64,000 nt of DNA from Roseihalotalea indica (GCF_022458895.1 NZ_JAINFL010000001.1:620001-684000), one strand, 5' to 3'. Shown: positions 34,587 to 43,851, counted from the stretch's first letter. Notes: generated by a model from the sequence alone, not told the origin. Translations and numbers: made by a program.

Positions 34587-34628
34587 GGCGGTACGGAAGC
34601 CCTGTCTCCTGTTGACCGCCAACCGCTT
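34587..34628. repeat. Palindromic intergenic repeat, copy 2
   Basis: GGCGGT at 34587-34592 faces ACCGCC at 34615-34620, and ACCGCCAACCGCTT at 34615-34628 is identical to 30788-30801. It lies between oxyR and the next small gene. AGGCGGT also begins the left arm of the larger inverted repeat at 43852. Confidence 0.45.
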
Positions 34629-34701
34629 CCTGATATGTACAAATTTAAGAGAGGTTTTGCTTTGATTTTCTGAGTGTTAAGAGAAAAAACAGCTTTGAAA
34701 A

Positions 34702-35064
34702 ATGAAGGTAAATGCTTATATTCATTATCCCACATCAACCTCCATTCGTATGACTACCTCCACCTACGATCGTTGTGCGGTTTCTCATCTGCTAGACTTA
34801 CTGGTAAAAGATCAACCTAACGTGCATTGGTACCAGCGGGGCTCTTATACCAATGGGCAGGGAGAGGCCTTAGTTGAAATTATCATCTACGAAGGCACTT
34901 ACCGGAAAATTAGAGGAATTATAGTATATAACGCCTATACCGGGCGGGTAATCAGCCTCCGCTATCAGCGTTATACAGCAACTGTAGATACTGAGGCAGA
35001 AGTAGTAGATACCTTACTGGATCTGATTAATTTTGAGAAAAAAGAGCATTGGCTATACGCGTAG
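34702..35064 (+). CDS. Unknown small protein
   Basis: A 120-residue soluble protein with alternating strand-like segments (ALVEIIIYEGTYRKIRGIIVYNAY, then GRVISLRYQRYTATV) and a helical end (VVDTLLDLINFEKKEHWLY). No family is recognised and no motif points to a function. A frame of this length with a sensible composition and its own 233-base upstream gap supports a real gene. It stands between oxyR and the sialate O-acetylesterase without close spacing to either. Confidence 0.65.
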   Translation: MKVNAYIHYPTSTSIRMTTSTYDRCAVSHLLDLLVKDQPNVHWYQRGSYTNGQGEALVEIIIYEGTYRKIRGIIVYNAYTGRVISLRYQRYTATVDTEAEVVDTLLDLINFEKKEHWLYA

Positions 35065-35105
35065 TTCTTTTTTCCCTTCGGGCTTCTGCCAAAACTAATT
35101 ATTTT

Positions 35106-35145
35106 TAGGCTACATTCGTGGATATAACAACCCTATTGTAGCCTA
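35106..35145 (+). promoter_or_regulatory. 9-bp perfect inverted repeat ending at the esterase start codon
   Basis: TAGGCTACA at 35106-35114 is mirrored by TGTAGCCTA at 35137-35145, whose last base is the A of the ATG. The left arm overlaps TACATTCG (35111-35118), one mismatch from the TAnnTTTG box. It could be an operator or a leader hairpin that hides the start codon. Confidence 0.4.
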
Positions 35146-37094
35146 TGAGATCGCTATTACCCTGTCTTTTATCATTACTTGCAGTTGCTCTTTTTACCCG
35201 ATGCGAGTCGCCTTCGGCCACGCATGTTCAACTCCATCACCTTTTCTCCGACAACGCCTTATTACAGCGGGATATAGAAATTCCGGTATGGGGCCAGGCA
35301 GACCCTGGAGGCACCCTGGAAGTAGAACTAAATGGCCACACTGCAAAGGCAGAAGTTGATGAAGATGGACAATGGCAGGTGAAACTACCCGCTATGCAAG
35401 CCGGAGGACCCTACGAAATGCACATCCGAGGCGAAAAAGATACCGTTTTAAGCAATATTTTACTGGGCGATGTCTGGCTGGCTTCGGGCCAGTCTAATAT
35501 GGAATGGCCACTGAGCGGGCAGGTAGATAATTATGAAGAAGAAATAGCCAATGCCAAGTATCCTACTATACGCCTGTTTACGGTTTATCGGAAAACCAGT
35601 GATGAACCTTTATCCCAACTAGATAGTGGCCGATGGGTTGAGTGCACTCCCGAAACCGTAGCTAACTTTTCAGCAGTTGCTTACTTTTTTGGCCGGGAGA
35701 TTCAGCAGGATCGTGATATTCCAGTTGGGTTAATTCACTCTTCCTGGGGAGGTACCACTGCCGAAGCCTGGACCAGCGAAGCCTCGGTTCGCCAGATGGA
35801 AGAATTTAGCCGGATGATAGACTCTCTGCGTTCTAACGAAAATGCACTTAGTTTTGCTGAGCAGCAGGAGCAAAAACAAAAAGTAATGGAAGATGCTGAA
35901 GCTCAATTAGCCGACGTAAAAATCCCCATGGATGCCCAAAACTGGAAGTCCATGGCGTTGCCAACCTTCTGGGAAAATGCTAATGAGCCACTGGAGGATT
36001 TCGACGGATACGTGTGGTTTCAGAAAACCTTCACTCTGCCGGATTCCTACGCCAACCAACCTTTGAATTTGCACCTGGGTATGATTGACGATGCTGATGT
36101 TACCTGGATTAATGGAGAAAAAGTGGGTGAAACCACAAACTACACTACACTTCGGGAATACGAGATTCCACCGCAACTTGTAAAAGGTGGCGAAAATACA
36201 ATTACCGTGCGGGTGCTTGATACCGGAGGTGGGGGTGGGTTTGCCGGCCCTGCCGAGGAAATGTACCTGGCTCGCGATGGTCAAAAGCTTTCAGTCAACA
36301 TCACTGGTGACTGGAAGTATGACGCGCCTCAGGAGGGCGAGCTTCCTAAAGCTGACCTTTTTCCCAGTGACCCGGCCATCTTGTACAATGCCATGATTAA
36401 ACCGTTATTACCTTATCCCATTAAAGGAGTAATCTGGTATCAGGGAGAAAGTAATGCCGGGCGAGCGCTGCAATATCAGACGCTGTTCCCACTCTTGATT
36501 GATGATTGGCGGAAGCAGTGGGGCATCGGAGATTTTCCATTTTTGTTTGTTCAACTGGCCAACTACAAAGCACCCGGTTCTGCTCCGGAAAACTGGCCTC
36601 GGCTACGCGAAGCACAGTTGATGACATTAAGTCTCCCTAATACCGGAATGGCCGTAACCATTGACATAGGTAACCCGGATGATATCCATCCGCGTAACAA
36701 GCAAGATGTTGGATATCGATTGGCTCAGGCAGCTTTAAAAGTGGCCTATGGAGAAGAAAATGTGTATTCTGGTCCTGTGTATGAGTCTATGCAAGTAGCC
36801 GGAGATTCGGTTGTGCTTACCTTTAGTGAAGTGGGTGAAGAACTGTTTAAACTACCGGATGAAGATCTTCGCGGTTTCGAGATTGCCGGTGAAGATCAGC
36901 AGTTTTATCCGGCCGAAGCTCACATCATCAGCGCTACCGAGGTTTCAGTAAAAAGCTCATCAGTCAATAATCCGGCTGCGGTACGATACGGTTGGTACAG
37001 TAATCCAGATGTCAATTTGTACAACTCAGAAGGTTTGCCAGCCTCACCCTTCCGAACGGATGACTGGGATGAGAAAGAAGAAGTGAATAGTTAA
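35145..37094 (+). CDS. Sialate O-acetylesterase family protein
   Basis: A 649-residue exported or lipid-anchored protein (hydrophobic core to residue 17, then RCES). The SASA catalytic domain is split: LASGQSNMEW at 113-121 carries the nucleophile Ser117, GVIWYQGESNAG lies near 430, and PDDIHPRNKQ near 523 gives the Asp-His pair. Between them, about residues 285-380, sits a carbohydrate-binding sandwich insert (LHLGMIDDADVTWINGEKVG). Such enzymes remove O-acetyl groups from sialic acids or plant and algal sugars. No sialidase or transport genes adjoin, so the sugar is not defined. Confidence 0.93.
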   Translation: MRSLLPCLLSLLAVALFTRCESPSATHVQLHHLFSDNALLQRDIEIPVWGQADPGGTLEVELNGHTAKAEVDEDGQWQVKLPAMQAGGPYEMHIRGEKDTVLSNILLGDVWLASGQSNMEWPLSGQVDNYEEEIANAKYPTIRLFTVYRKTSDEPLSQLDSGRWVECTPETVANFSAVAYFFGREIQQDRDIPVGLIHSSWGGTTAEAWTSEASVRQMEEFSRMIDSLRSNENALSFAEQQEQKQKVMEDAEAQLADVKIPMDAQNWKSMALPTFWENANEPLEDFDGYVWFQKTFTLPDSYANQPLNLHLGMIDDADVTWINGEKVGETTNYTTLREYEIPPQLVKGGENTITVRVLDTGGGGGFAGPAEEMYLARDGQKLSVNITGDWKYDAPQEGELPKADLFPSDPAILYNAMIKPLLPYPIKGVIWYQGESNAGRALQYQTLFPLLIDDWRKQWGIGDFPFLFVQLANYKAPGSAPENWPRLREAQLMTLSLPNTGMAVTIDIGNPDDIHPRNKQDVGYRLAQAALKVAYGEENVYSGPVYESMQVAGDSVVLTFSEVGEELFKLPDEDLRGFEIAGEDQQFYPAEAHIISATEVSVKSSSVNNPAAVRYGWYSNPDVNLYNSEGLPASPFRTDDWDEKEEVNS

Positions 37095-37104
37095 CATAGA
37101 TATT

Positions 37105-37157
37105 CTCTTACGAATATTGTATGTACAACAAACATTTTTTTCAATCTTCCGTAAGAG
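37105..37157 (+). promoter_or_regulatory. Inverted repeats upstream of the YceI gene
   Basis: CTCTTACG at 37105-37112 is mirrored by CGTAAGAG at 37150-37157. Between them is a tighter dyad TTGTA-TG-TACAA at 37117-37128. Both lie in the 93-base gap before the YceI start and may be operator sites. No clear TAnnTTTG box is seen. Confidence 0.35.
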
Positions 37158-37187
37158 TTCACTAAACCCTTTTTCTGTCAACCAATT

Positions 37188-37958
37188 ATGATGATTATGA
37201 ACAAGTTACGTATTTCTATTCTTGCTCTTTTTTGTGGAGTAGTACTTTACAGCTGCCAACAAAAGCCCGGTGGCACCGATGCTGAAGTAGGTGAGGCTCA
37301 GGAAGTATCCGAAGTTAGCTCCGAAGCTAGTGATTATGCTCTCAACACCACTGAGAGCAAGCTCATGTGGTATGGTTTTAAACCTAATGGTCGACATAAC
37401 GGAACCATTGGTATTCAGGATGGCTCAGTAGCAGTAATGAATGGTGAAGTTGTGGGCGGTAGTTTCACTATGGATATGAACAATATTAATGTTGAAGACT
37501 TGGAAGGTGAGTATAAAGATAAACTGACTAACCACCTTAAATCAGGCGACTTCTTCAGTGTAGAAGAACACCCTACGGCTGTATTTGAAATTACCGAAGT
37601 GGAGCCTTACAGTAATGAAGTTGCCTCTACAGATGGTGACGCTAAAATGAAAGTAGTCGTTAATGAAGAAGAAGTGGATGAGTACAGCATTCCTGATCCT
37701 ACTCATACCATCACCGGTAACCTTACCATGCGGGGTACTACGTTAAGCATCTCTTTTCCTGCTATAGTTGAGGTAACCGATGGACAAGTGACAGCGCAAG
37801 CTAAATTTAACATTGACCGCTCTAAATGGAATATCGATTTCCGCGAAGAAAGCGGATACGAAGCTCGTGCTAAAGATGAATTGATTTATGATACCGTGCA
37901 CGTTGGGTTCGATATTGTGGCTAATAATGAAGGCGAACCTACTGCTTCTGTAGAATAA
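37188..37958 (+). CDS. YceI-family lipoprotein
   Basis: A 256-residue protein with a lipoprotein signal (ALFCGVVLYSC, Cys near residue 23). The rest is the YceI lipocalin-like barrel: ESKLMWYGFKPNGRHNGTIG near 55, GSFTMDMNNINVEDLEG near 87, DFFSVEEHPTAVFEIT near 120 and the closing FNIDRSKWNIDFR near 205. YceI folds bind isoprenoid-like lipids; in Bacteroidota their role is not known. A start at the fourth codon (37197) gives a more compact signal peptide. A terminator follows at 37984. Confidence 0.9.
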   Translation: MMIMNKLRISILALFCGVVLYSCQQKPGGTDAEVGEAQEVSEVSSEASDYALNTTESKLMWYGFKPNGRHNGTIGIQDGSVAVMNGEVVGGSFTMDMNNINVEDLEGEYKDKLTNHLKSGDFFSVEEHPTAVFEITEVEPYSNEVASTDGDAKMKVVVNEEEVDEYSIPDPTHTITGNLTMRGTTLSISFPAIVEVTDGQVTAQAKFNIDRSKWNIDFREESGYEARAKDELIYDTVHVGFDIVANNEGEPTASVE

Positions 37959-37983
37959 GATATAAATACGATACTATAAATAG

Positions 37984-38014
37984 AAAAAGGGGCGCTCATG
38001 AGTACCCCTTTTTT
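37984..38014. terminator. Bidirectional terminator between the YceI gene and a convergent lipoprotein gene
   Basis: AAAAAGGGG at 37984-37992 pairs with CCCCTTTTT at 38005-38013, with a six-T run on the plus strand and T-rich sequence on the minus side. It lies between two convergent stops. Confidence 0.85.
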
Positions 38015-38029
38015 CTTGGCTTTTATAGA

Positions 38030-38869
38030 CTAATCTTCGCAGTCAACATCAGCTAATTCGCTGTTCCAGCAATGCCAGGCATCATCCTGAAAGTGCTTTT
38101 GGCTTTGAACCCGCCCTATTTTAGTTTCAGAATTAAAGTCAATCTTCATTATATTTTCTTCACTGGAAATATACACGTGATAATAGGCATCAAAATCAAC
38201 ATCGCTGGTTTTACCATAAGCAATGTAGCTGTCTTTATTTTCGCTATCCTTATCAATAGAGGTATATTTAATACTAGCAACTTCGTCGTCTTCTTTTTCC
38301 CATTCAATAAATAATCCTTCCCGGGCATTTTTCTCCGGTTCAATGCTTACCGTCCAACTGCCTTCTGTTCCGTCCAGAGCGGAAGTACCTTTGTACCATA
38401 GAAAATCCTGAAATCCATCGCTTTTAGAAACGTACATTTCCCACTGCACAGATTCATCATTTACCTTGGCATACAAACTTGCCTCGTAGGTGTGTTGGCC
38501 TTCCGAAACCTCAAATGACCAAACCCAACGCTTTTCTGCCGGAATATATGTAGCCTCCTGGTCCAGCGCTGCTTTGAAGGCTACGACGGGTACACTTAAG
38601 TGCACCGTAAGCCATGATTGCCAGAATACAAAGTTAATGGCCGCAAAACCATAATGCATTTTACTCTCTTCGAGGCGGCCATTATTGGCCCCCTCCTCTG
38701 ATGGAAAAGCAGAAAGATCCATGGCGAATGTAGCAGATGATGGAATTACCGGGGCTGCCCCTGGGTCATCCACTACCTCTTCTTCTTTAGAACAGCTTGT
38801 CAGCATGCTAACTGACAAAAATGAAATCGCTATGATCCGAGCGATCCAAATATGAGTCCATTTATTCAT
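38030..38869 (-). CDS. Unknown lipoprotein
   Basis: A 279-residue protein with a clear lipobox (SVSMLTSCSKEEE, Cys near residue 26). An acidic, proline- and serine-containing linker follows, then a beta-rich domain rich in aromatic residues (VQWEMYVSKSDGFQDFLWYKG) and ending with a Cys-Trp-Asn motif. No family with a known function is recognised. It is convergent with the YceI gene and preceded by a 306-base gap. Surface or periplasmic location is inferred from the lipobox. Confidence 0.75.
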   Translation of the reverse strand: MNKWTHIWIARIIAISFLSVSMLTSCSKEEEVVDDPGAAPVIPSSATFAMDLSAFPSEEGANNGRLEESKMHYGFAAINFVFWQSWLTVHLSVPVVAFKAALDQEATYIPAEKRWVWSFEVSEGQHTYEASLYAKVNDESVQWEMYVSKSDGFQDFLWYKGTSALDGTEGSWTVSIEPEKNAREGLFIEWEKEDDEVASIKYTSIDKDSENKDSYIAYGKTSDVDFDAYYHVYISSEENIMKIDFNSETKIGRVQSQKHFQDDAWHCWNSELADVDCED

Positions 38870-39175
38870 AATAATTTATATATTTTAATATAATAGTACA
38901 AATATTATGCTCAATGAAATATTATAGAGAATAATGGGCTTTCTAGTAAGATTTTATCGCAACAAAAGCCAAAAAGGTAACGCTTGAGCGGTATAGAGTA
39001 TCGAAATGAGAATACATTGCTATTCATTATGATTTGAATAGTTTTGTAAAGCACAGCTGACCAGCAGAAGAAGAAAAGAGCAAACGTGTCGGTTTTTAGA
39101 CAAGCCCCCAAACTACCAGACGTTTAGGAGTTAAAGTCCGTATTTTTCACTTTCGTAAAATTTTTTAGAGTCGCA
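38870..39175. other. 306-base gap between divergent genes
   Basis: AT-rich near the lipoprotein gene and less so towards the kinase gene. No RNA gene, repeat or convincing TAnnTTTG box on either strand. The two divergent promoters must lie here, but I cannot place them. Confidence 0.4.
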
Positions 39176-40222
39176 ATGGATGCACTACAGAAAAAATTTC
39201 AACAACAATATCCTGATCAGTTGTACCTCTCGCAAGATAATGCCGACTCGTTAGAGGAGTACCTGCGTAAGCAGCAGTGGATAAAAGGCAGTGAAAAAGT
39301 TGTATCGCTGGAGAAGCCAGGGGAGGGAAATATGAATGTGGTAGTGCGGGTAGTGACCGACCAGCAAACCTTTATTGTAAAACAGGCCCGGCCCTGGGTG
39401 CAAAAGTATCCACAGGTAGAGGCACCTATAGAGCGAAGTAACGTAGAAGCTGCTTTCTACGCTCTTATTGCTGGCAAGGCTGCCCTGAGTGAGCGTACTC
39501 CCAAGCTTATTGGGGTTGATGCCCATAATTTTATTATTGCTTTGGAAGATATGGGTGAGGGAAGCGATTATACGTTTCTTTATCAGAAAAACCAGTCTTT
39601 AAGCTCTGAAGAAGTTACGTCACTCACCAGTTTTATCTCTCAGTTGCATCAGATTCGCAGTGACCACTCATCAGTTTCTTTTCCGGCCAATCAGGCCATG
39701 AAAGAGCTGAACCATGAGCACATCTTTCGTTTTCCTTTTCAGGAAGAAAACGGTTTTAATCTGGATGATGTGCAGGAAGGGTTGCAAGCATTATCGCTAA
39801 CCTATAAACAAAATGAGTTGCTAAAACAGCGGGTAACATTATTGGGTAAGCGTTATCTGACAACGGGCACTACTCTGTTGCACGGCGATTATTATCCGGG
39901 AAGCTGGTTAAAAACTGCTTCGGGAATCATTGTAATTGACCCCGAATTTGCTTTCCTGGGTGATCCGGAATTTGACCTGGGTGTTATGATTGCCCACTTG
40001 ACGATGGCCAGAACAGAACCTCATCTGATTAAGCAGTTGCTAAAACAATACAACCGACCGTCTTCGTATGACGAGGGGCTTCAACAGGCTTATTGTGGAG
40101 TTGAGATTTTGCGGAGAATCATTGGTCTGGCCCAGTTGCCCTTATCCTTCTCGCTGGATGAAAAAAAGAAATTGCTCGAGCAAGCCACTCAATGGGTACT
40201 GCAATACGAAGCGGAAGAATAA
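39176..40222 (+). CDS. APH/methylthioribose kinase-like phosphotransferase
   Basis: A 348-residue cytosolic kinase of the aminoglycoside phosphotransferase fold. The phosphate-binding lobe contains GEGNMNVVVRV near 46 and FIVKQARPWVQKYP near 64-77, as in methylthioribose kinase. The catalytic loop is LHGDYYPGSWL near 232-242 and the metal aspartate is in IDPEFAFLGDPEFDLG near 253. Methylthioribose kinases act in methionine salvage, but their other genes (mtnA, mtnB) are not here, so a related sugar or nucleoside substrate is possible. The ADP-ribosylglycohydrolase gene follows after 52 bases and is probably co-transcribed. Confidence 0.85.
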   Translation: MDALQKKFQQQYPDQLYLSQDNADSLEEYLRKQQWIKGSEKVVSLEKPGEGNMNVVVRVVTDQQTFIVKQARPWVQKYPQVEAPIERSNVEAAFYALIAGKAALSERTPKLIGVDAHNFIIALEDMGEGSDYTFLYQKNQSLSSEEVTSLTSFISQLHQIRSDHSSVSFPANQAMKELNHEHIFRFPFQEENGFNLDDVQEGLQALSLTYKQNELLKQRVTLLGKRYLTTGTTLLHGDYYPGSWLKTASGIIVIDPEFAFLGDPEFDLGVMIAHLTMARTEPHLIKQLLKQYNRPSSYDEGLQQAYCGVEILRRIIGLAQLPLSFSLDEKKKLLEQATQWVLQYEAEE

Positions 40223-40274
40223 AAGATTGCCTTCAGAAGCCAGAAAAGTTATCAAATGAAATGCCTTCAACGTA

Positions 40275-41480
40275 ATGGAACAATCACCTGCTGCTTTCTC
40301 ACTTTCGCGCGATGCTCTGTACGATAAAGTGCTGGGCACGCTGGTTGGTTCGGCCATTGGCGATGCTATGGGGGCACCGACTGAAATGTGGTTGCGTGAA
40401 GAAATTGCCAGTGAGTATGGGTTGGTAGAAAAGCTGGAAGCTTTGGTGCGCCCCCCTTCGGCGGAAGGCACCTGGGATTATAATCTGCCTGCCGGAGGTA
40501 CAACCGATGATACCCGATGGAAAAAGCTAGTGGCAGAGTTTCTGCTGACACAATCGGCAGATTTAAGTGCTACTGATTTTGCAACGTTTATTGTGCAGCA
40601 TTACGAACAGGAAGTGCAACGGTTAAAAGCAACTAATGGTACTGAGCCGGAGCCTTTTGAGGCCAATGCCCGCCGTATAGCCTGGTTACAAGAATGGACT
40701 CAGGTGGCTCAACCGTATGCTGATCAGCATCTGGATAATTACTCTTTTGCCCTGAGCCGGTTCTATGGTGGAGAAATGACGTGTGCCGGTATGCTTTATG
40801 CCCCTGCTATCGGTGCTTTCTATCCGGGTCAGTCAAAAAAAGCCTACGAAGAAGCGTATAAGTTATCCATTTTTGATTTGGGTTACGCCCGAGATATTAG
40901 TGGTTTAGTTGCGGCTATGGTGGCTGCTGCCATGCATCCGGAAGCTATTCCGGAAACGATCATTCGAACGGTTCAAGAGGTAGATCCTCATTATTATTTC
41001 AAGAGCCGATTAGTAGGCCGCGCCTCGCATCGGCTACTGAAAGATGCGCACCGTATTGTGTATCAGGCCCGGCAGCCGTTTTCCGGAAAACTTACTGAAG
41101 GTAGCATTAAACTTCCGGTCAGTACAACTCTTGATACAGTAACATTACAGCAAATGCAGCAAGCCTATGCACTACTGGATGCCAAAAATCAAGAATTACC
41201 TTTTCATGCAGGCGAAATCTTTCTAGTTAACCTGACGGGCTTACTGTTTTTTGATTTTGACTTTACCAAAACGCTGGCTTTTGTAGTGAATTTTGGCCGG
41301 GACAATGATACTACGGCAGCAGTTACCGGGGCCATTCTGGGCGCGTATTGGGGAGCAGAGAAGCTGCCGGAGGAGATGGTGCATTCGGTTTTGTCGGTAA
41401 ACAGTACCGTATTGGCTATAGATTTAAAGGCATTGGCTGGTCAACTGACGGATAGCATCTTTTCTCGCTATTCAAATTAG
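40275..41480 (+). CDS. ADP-ribosylglycohydrolase (DraG) family protein
   Basis: A 401-residue all-helical enzyme. The start motif GTLVGSAIGDAMGAPTEMW is at residues 17-35. GGTTDDTRWKK near 75-85 supplies the first metal-binding cluster, and NFGRDNDTTAAVTGAILGAYWG near 336-357 the second. DraG-type enzymes remove ADP-ribose from arginine or split related N-glycosides, with two magnesium ions. Pairing with a sugar kinase-like gene hints at nucleoside or ADP-ribose-derived sugar processing, not at nitrogenase control. The next gene is convergent and has its own terminator. Confidence 0.92.
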   Translation: MEQSPAAFSLSRDALYDKVLGTLVGSAIGDAMGAPTEMWLREEIASEYGLVEKLEALVRPPSAEGTWDYNLPAGGTTDDTRWKKLVAEFLLTQSADLSATDFATFIVQHYEQEVQRLKATNGTEPEPFEANARRIAWLQEWTQVAQPYADQHLDNYSFALSRFYGGEMTCAGMLYAPAIGAFYPGQSKKAYEEAYKLSIFDLGYARDISGLVAAMVAAAMHPEAIPETIIRTVQEVDPHYYFKSRLVGRASHRLLKDAHRIVYQARQPFSGKLTEGSIKLPVSTTLDTVTLQQMQQAYALLDAKNQELPFHAGEIFLVNLTGLLFFDFDFTKTLAFVVNFGRDNDTTAAVTGAILGAYWGAEKLPEEMVHSVLSVNSTVLAIDLKALAGQLTDSIFSRYSN

Positions 41481-41493
41481 GCCTAACCGGCAT

Positions 41494-41522
41494 AAAAAAA
41501 GAGCAGACTAGTTTGTCTGCTC
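41494..41522 (-). terminator. Terminator of the DUF1573 gene
   Basis: GAGCAGAC at 41501-41508 pairs with GTCTGCTC at 41515-41522. Read on the minus strand it is followed by a seven-T run. It lies between the DUF1573 stop and the convergent ADP-ribosylglycohydrolase stop. Confidence 0.85.
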
Positions 41523-41545
41523 CTGTACTATCGTTAATCACCTGT

Positions 41546-42658
41546 TTAGCGCTGGCCTGCTGAAGAATTAACATCGGCAGTAATCGTAACCTGTTGGGTG
41601 GGATCAGAAGGATCATTAGAAAATACGGTTACAGTTTTCTGTTGTTTTCCCCGTCGTCCACGTGGATTGAATGTGACACTGATCTTGCTACTTTCGCCGG
41701 GAGCCAGAATTTCTTTATTCGGAGTAGAAACGGTGCATCCGCAATTAGCTTTAGTAGCTCGGATGTTCAGCTCGCTTTTGCCGGTATTAGTAAACTCAAA
41801 TTCGGTTGTTACTTTATCATCCTGAGAGATGGTACCAAAATTATGTGATTTTGATGTAAAGCTTAACTTGGGTGCTGTTTTCAGTTGTTGCTCGGTAAGC
41901 GGCTCAAAGTACTCTTCTACTGTAGCCATCACGGTAAATTCTTTTAGATTATCCTCTCCTTCCTCATCGGTAAAAAGGCGGATACGATCCGTAGAGAAGC
42001 CCAAGCGTTTGCGCTCAACGGCATCGGTAGCATCGTACGTTACCGTAATAGCTCCTTTTTGTTTGGGTTGCAACGTTTGCGGCTCAATGTCCACTGAGAT
42101 ATGCCCAGGAGTAACTACGTTAGTGCTGAAAGTAACCGGTTCGTCGCTATCGTTAAATACGTCAAACGTTCGGGAAGTAGGCTCTTTGGTAAGCACTTTA
42201 CCCATGTTTAATGAGCGATATTTTACCCGGACTTTCCCCATGGCAGTAGGAAAATCATCTTGTGGGGTTTTGGGTTTTGGCTGTACGCTTCCTTTAATAT
42301 AGAGTACCTGATTGCTAGGGTCAGCATTAGACGTAATCGTAATAGATTTACGGAAGGCACCGGGACGGTTGTTAGGATTATACTGAGCTACCACTTTCCC
42401 TTTTTCACCAGGGGCCACCGGGTCTTTAGTCCAGCTGGGAGTAGTACACCCACAAGAGGCTCTCACATTACTAATGATGACCGGGGCATTGCCGGTATTG
42501 GTAAATTCAAACTCATGAGAGATGGGGCCCCCTTCTTCTTTCACCTGACCAAAGTCATGGTCGGTGACTTCAAATGACATTACTGGTTTTTGGCCTTGCG
42601 CTACGGCCACCATAGCCGCTAACACAAGCATGAAAGCGATCGATAGTTGTTTTTTCAT
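41546..42658 (-). CDS. Exported protein with DUF1573 (ASH-like) repeats
   Basis: A 370-residue protein with a signal peptide (cleavage near residue 21). Two clear DUF1573 domains are seen, about 25-115 and 265-360, each with the hallmark FEFTNTG and a cysteine pair in the form ASCGCTTP or ANCGCTVS. A middle domain near 145-235 is a diverged copy without the Cys pair. Such domains have an immunoglobulin-like ASH fold and are very common in Bacteroidota envelopes, function unknown. It stands alone, divergent from trpS across a 202-base gap. Confidence 0.92.
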   Translation of the reverse strand: MKKQLSIAFMLVLAAMVAVAQGQKPVMSFEVTDHDFGQVKEEGGPISHEFEFTNTGNAPVIISNVRASCGCTTPSWTKDPVAPGEKGKVVAQYNPNNRPGAFRKSITITSNADPSNQVLYIKGSVQPKPKTPQDDFPTAMGKVRVKYRSLNMGKVLTKEPTSRTFDVFNDSDEPVTFSTNVVTPGHISVDIEPQTLQPKQKGAITVTYDATDAVERKRLGFSTDRIRLFTDEEGEDNLKEFTVMATVEEYFEPLTEQQLKTAPKLSFTSKSHNFGTISQDDKVTTEFEFTNTGKSELNIRATKANCGCTVSTPNKEILAPGESSKISVTFNPRGRRGKQQKTVTVFSNDPSDPTQQVTITADVNSSAGQR

Positions 42659-42860
42659 GGTTTTTGGCTTGATTTCTAGACTTTATGAAATATCAAACAA
42701 TTATTGTGCAAAACACGGACTGGACGATATAATGATACAACGACCCAGGATAGAACATCGTCTAAATTGGCAAAACGAATTAGGATTTAAAAGTTCAACC
42801 CAGCTATGGTTTCTCGGTTATACGTGATATTTTCCTTTATTTTGCAGAAAAAAGAGAGAT

Positions 42861-43829
42861 ATGGCACGCATACTTACTGGTATACAAAGTTCGGGAAAAC
42901 CTCATTTGGGTAACATATTAGGGGCTATTCAGCCAGCCATTGAGCTGTCTAGAGACGAAAAGAATGAATCCTTTTTTTTCATTGCTGATCTACATTCGCT
43001 TACTACAATTAAAGATGGCGAGACTCGCAATGCAAATGTGAATGCGGTGGCTGCCGCCTGGTTGGCATGCGGTTTCGATACGGAAAAGAACGTTTTTTAT
43101 CGACAATCCAAAATCCCCGAAGTTTGTGAGTTGACGTGGTATTTGAATTGCTTTACGCCTTACCCTATGCTGGCTAATGCGCATTCTTTCAAAGATAAGG
43201 CCGACCGTTTGGCAGATGTGAATGCCGGGCTGTTTACCTATCCCGTGTTGATGGCTTCGGATATTATTTTGTATGATGCGAACTTTGTGCCGGTTGGCAA
43301 AGATCAGCAGCAGCATCTGGAGATTACGCGAGACATAGCCACTGCTTTCAATCATCAATACGGAGAAACTTTTGTAATACCTGATACTAAGACTGATGAA
43401 AGCCGGATGACTATTCCCGGTACGGATGGGCAAAAGATGAGCAAATCGTATCAGAACACCATTGATATTTTTCTGCCTGAAAAAAAATTGCGTAAGCAGA
43501 TTATGTCCATCATAACGGATAGCACCCCGTTGGAAGAGCCTAAAAAGACGGAAGGAGATACGGTGTTTACACTGTACAGCTTAATGGCGAGTGAGGAACA
43601 GACTGCTGAGATGAAAGCCAATTATGAAGGCGGTAACTATGGTTATGGCCACGCAAAACAAGCTCTTTTCGAGCTGATCTCTGAGCAATTTGCCGAAGAG
43701 CGGAAAAAGTATGATTACTACATGACAAACCTGCCTGAATTACATCAGGAACTGGAGAAAGGAGAGGCCAAAGCACGAGAAGTAGCGCTTGAAGTCCTTT
43801 CTCGGGTGCGGGGGAAGTTGGGGTATTAA
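42861..43829 (+). CDS. trpS: Tryptophanyl-tRNA synthetase
   Basis: Charges tRNA-Trp. At 322 residues it is the normal bacterial length. Class I motifs are present: the HIGH-type sequence HLGN at residues 15-18 and KMSKS at 192-196. GKDQQQHLEITRDIA near 147-160 is conserved for the adenylate site. The ATG at 42861 follows a purine-rich stretch. It is monocistronic, and a large inverted repeat lies between its stop and the convergent M1 peptidase. Confidence 0.98.
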   Translation: MARILTGIQSSGKPHLGNILGAIQPAIELSRDEKNESFFFIADLHSLTTIKDGETRNANVNAVAAAWLACGFDTEKNVFYRQSKIPEVCELTWYLNCFTPYPMLANAHSFKDKADRLADVNAGLFTYPVLMASDIILYDANFVPVGKDQQQHLEITRDIATAFNHQYGETFVIPDTKTDESRMTIPGTDGQKMSKSYQNTIDIFLPEKKLRKQIMSIITDSTPLEEPKKTEGDTVFTLYSLMASEEQTAEMKANYEGGNYGYGHAKQALFELISEQFAEERKKYDYYMTNLPELHQELEKGEAKAREVALEVLSRVRGKLGY

Positions 43830-43851
43830 TAGTGGCAGTTAATGCAAAGTT

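Noticed and set aside
42564..42827. Plus-strand frame of 87 codons before trpS
   Set aside because: It starts antisense within the DUF1573 signal peptide region and has no protein-like pattern.
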